Positions 42,563 to 42,924 of a stretch of 42,924 bases of DNA are shown here, in pieces; within the stretch, counting starts at the first letter, position 1, and each line of letters opens with the position of its first letter. Under the pieces are notes generated by a model. The model was given only the letters and a program-made list of their open reading frames with translations. It made no database searches and had not been told where the DNA came from. The DNA comes from Bacteroidales bacterium UBA1751 (lineage in GTDB: Bacteria > Bacteroidota > Bacteroidia > Bacteroidales > UBA932), in contig DCHN01000017.1 of the NCBI GenBank assembly GCA_002315995.1, forward strand, positions 1-42,924, read 5' to 3'. The translations under genes were made by a program, and so were the position numbers.

Positions 42563-42662
42563 GAGGATGACTAAAAAGCCTCTGAAAACAAGATTCACCC
42601 CGCTCACATTTTGTTGTGGACGGGGTGAATTCTCAAATAGATGACTTTTTGGTCAGCCTCCT
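42563..42662. repeat. Nested inverted repeats between convergent genes
   Basis: An outer imperfect inverted repeat (42563-42577 with 42645-42662; TGACTAAAAAG against CTTTTTGGTCA as the core) surrounds the palindrome at 42593-42630. Together they could fold a ~100-base stem-loop in either transcript. Confidence 0.5.
42593..42630. terminator. Palindrome, probable bidirectional terminator, copy B
   Basis: A 16-bp stem with one mismatch and one wobble (42593-42608 with 42615-42630), with a six-base loop. The left arm TTCACCCCGCTCACA matches the arm of the palindrome at 7331-7368. It lies between convergent genes, and T-rich sequence follows on the minus strand. Confidence 0.65.
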
Positions 42663-42696
42663 ATCATTGGTGTAGGCTACGCAATTTTTTTTGCTG

Positions 42697-42924
42697 CTAA
42701 TAGAACATCTGAGCAAAATCAGAGATTGAACAATTGCCGGAAATGATGCTTCCGTTGTCCATCCCGGAGGCTTGAGAGAAGTAGGCTTCAACTCCTTCAG
42801 GAAGTCTTTCCAAAATCTTCTCAACCTCTCCAACTGAGTGCATTGTTCCCTCAAGCTGTGCTTCCAACTCCGATGTGGGGCGTGTTGAAAAGTAATCTCC
42901 GTAAATGTGCACGTTGCTTATTTT
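42697..42924 (-). CDS. Probable lipoate-protein ligase, C-terminal fragment
   Basis: The frame is open from the right edge of the window (42924) to the stop at 42697, so this is the last ~75 residues of a longer protein. The sequence IYGDYFSTRPTSELEAQLEG, then VEKILERLPEGVEAYF, resembles the small C-terminal accessory domain of LplA-type lipoate ligases, where a G-D-F/Y-F strand is followed by an ELE helix and a late YF motif. LplA attaches lipoic acid to 2-oxoacid dehydrogenase and glycine-cleavage proteins. The catalytic domain is outside the window, so the call rests on this short domain. Confidence 0.65.
   Translation of the reverse strand, partial: KISNVHIYGDYFSTRPTSELEAQLEGTMHSVGEVEKILERLPEGVEAYFSQASGMDNGSIISGNCSISDFAQMFY

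Overview
The window looks like a chromosomal segment from an anaerobic, gut-type member of the order Bacteroidales. The evidence is: promoters of the Bacteroidetes form (TTTG, about 20 bases, TAnnTTTG) ahead of several genes; an almost complete lack of Shine-Dalgarno sequences; many outer-membrane lipoproteins; a FISUMP-domain protein; a B12-dependent methylmalonyl-CoA mutase pair (succinate/propionate metabolism); and a putative group B [FeFe] hydrogenase. I see no integrated phage, insertion sequence, CRISPR array, rRNA or tRNA gene. No intergenic gap exceeds 300 bases.

Layout. 1-991: 3' end of an RND efflux pump gene and a small PII-like protein. 1086-7371: an arginine block (argR, GNAT acetyltransferase, argG, argE-like deacylase, argH, argF), with two near-identical ARG boxes in the argR promoter and a tandem repeat after argR; it ends at a strong palindromic terminator. 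7387-12276: a divergent pair, a large lipoprotein that may belong to the leukocidin-type pore-forming family and a lipoprotein M16 peptidase. 12349-16791: POT peptide transporter, LpxL-like acyltransferase and a twin-arginine D-aminoacylase. 16814-17920 (minus): ApbE flavin transferase. 18082-21976: FISUMP lipoprotein, LemA, TPM-domain protein and TrkA. 22076-30689: a long same-strand run with short gaps (tdk, ABC ATPase, ABC permease, a 5'-nucleotidase split into two genes in reversed order, TolC-like porin, parE, PlsC-like acyltransferase). 30789-36663: rpsU, a C69 dipeptidase (minus), hydrogenase, Xer recombinase, hpf and a dicarboxylate symporter. 36763-40762: mutA-mutB. 41010-42506: a divergent type I glutamine synthetase. 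42697-42924 (minus): the 3' end of a probable lipoate-protein ligase.

Working together: the arginine block supplies citrulline-to-arginine steps, ornithine carbamoylation and deacylation of acyl-ornithine; argB, argC and argD must lie elsewhere. The peptidases, peptide transporter, D-aminoacylase, symporter and glutamine synthetase fit an organism living on peptides and amino acids. The most interesting regulatory signal is that only two genes here, rpsU (bS21) and hpf, carry near-perfect Shine-Dalgarno sequences, and both encode proteins that bind the small ribosomal subunit. This suggests feedback control through anti-Shine-Dalgarno accessibility.
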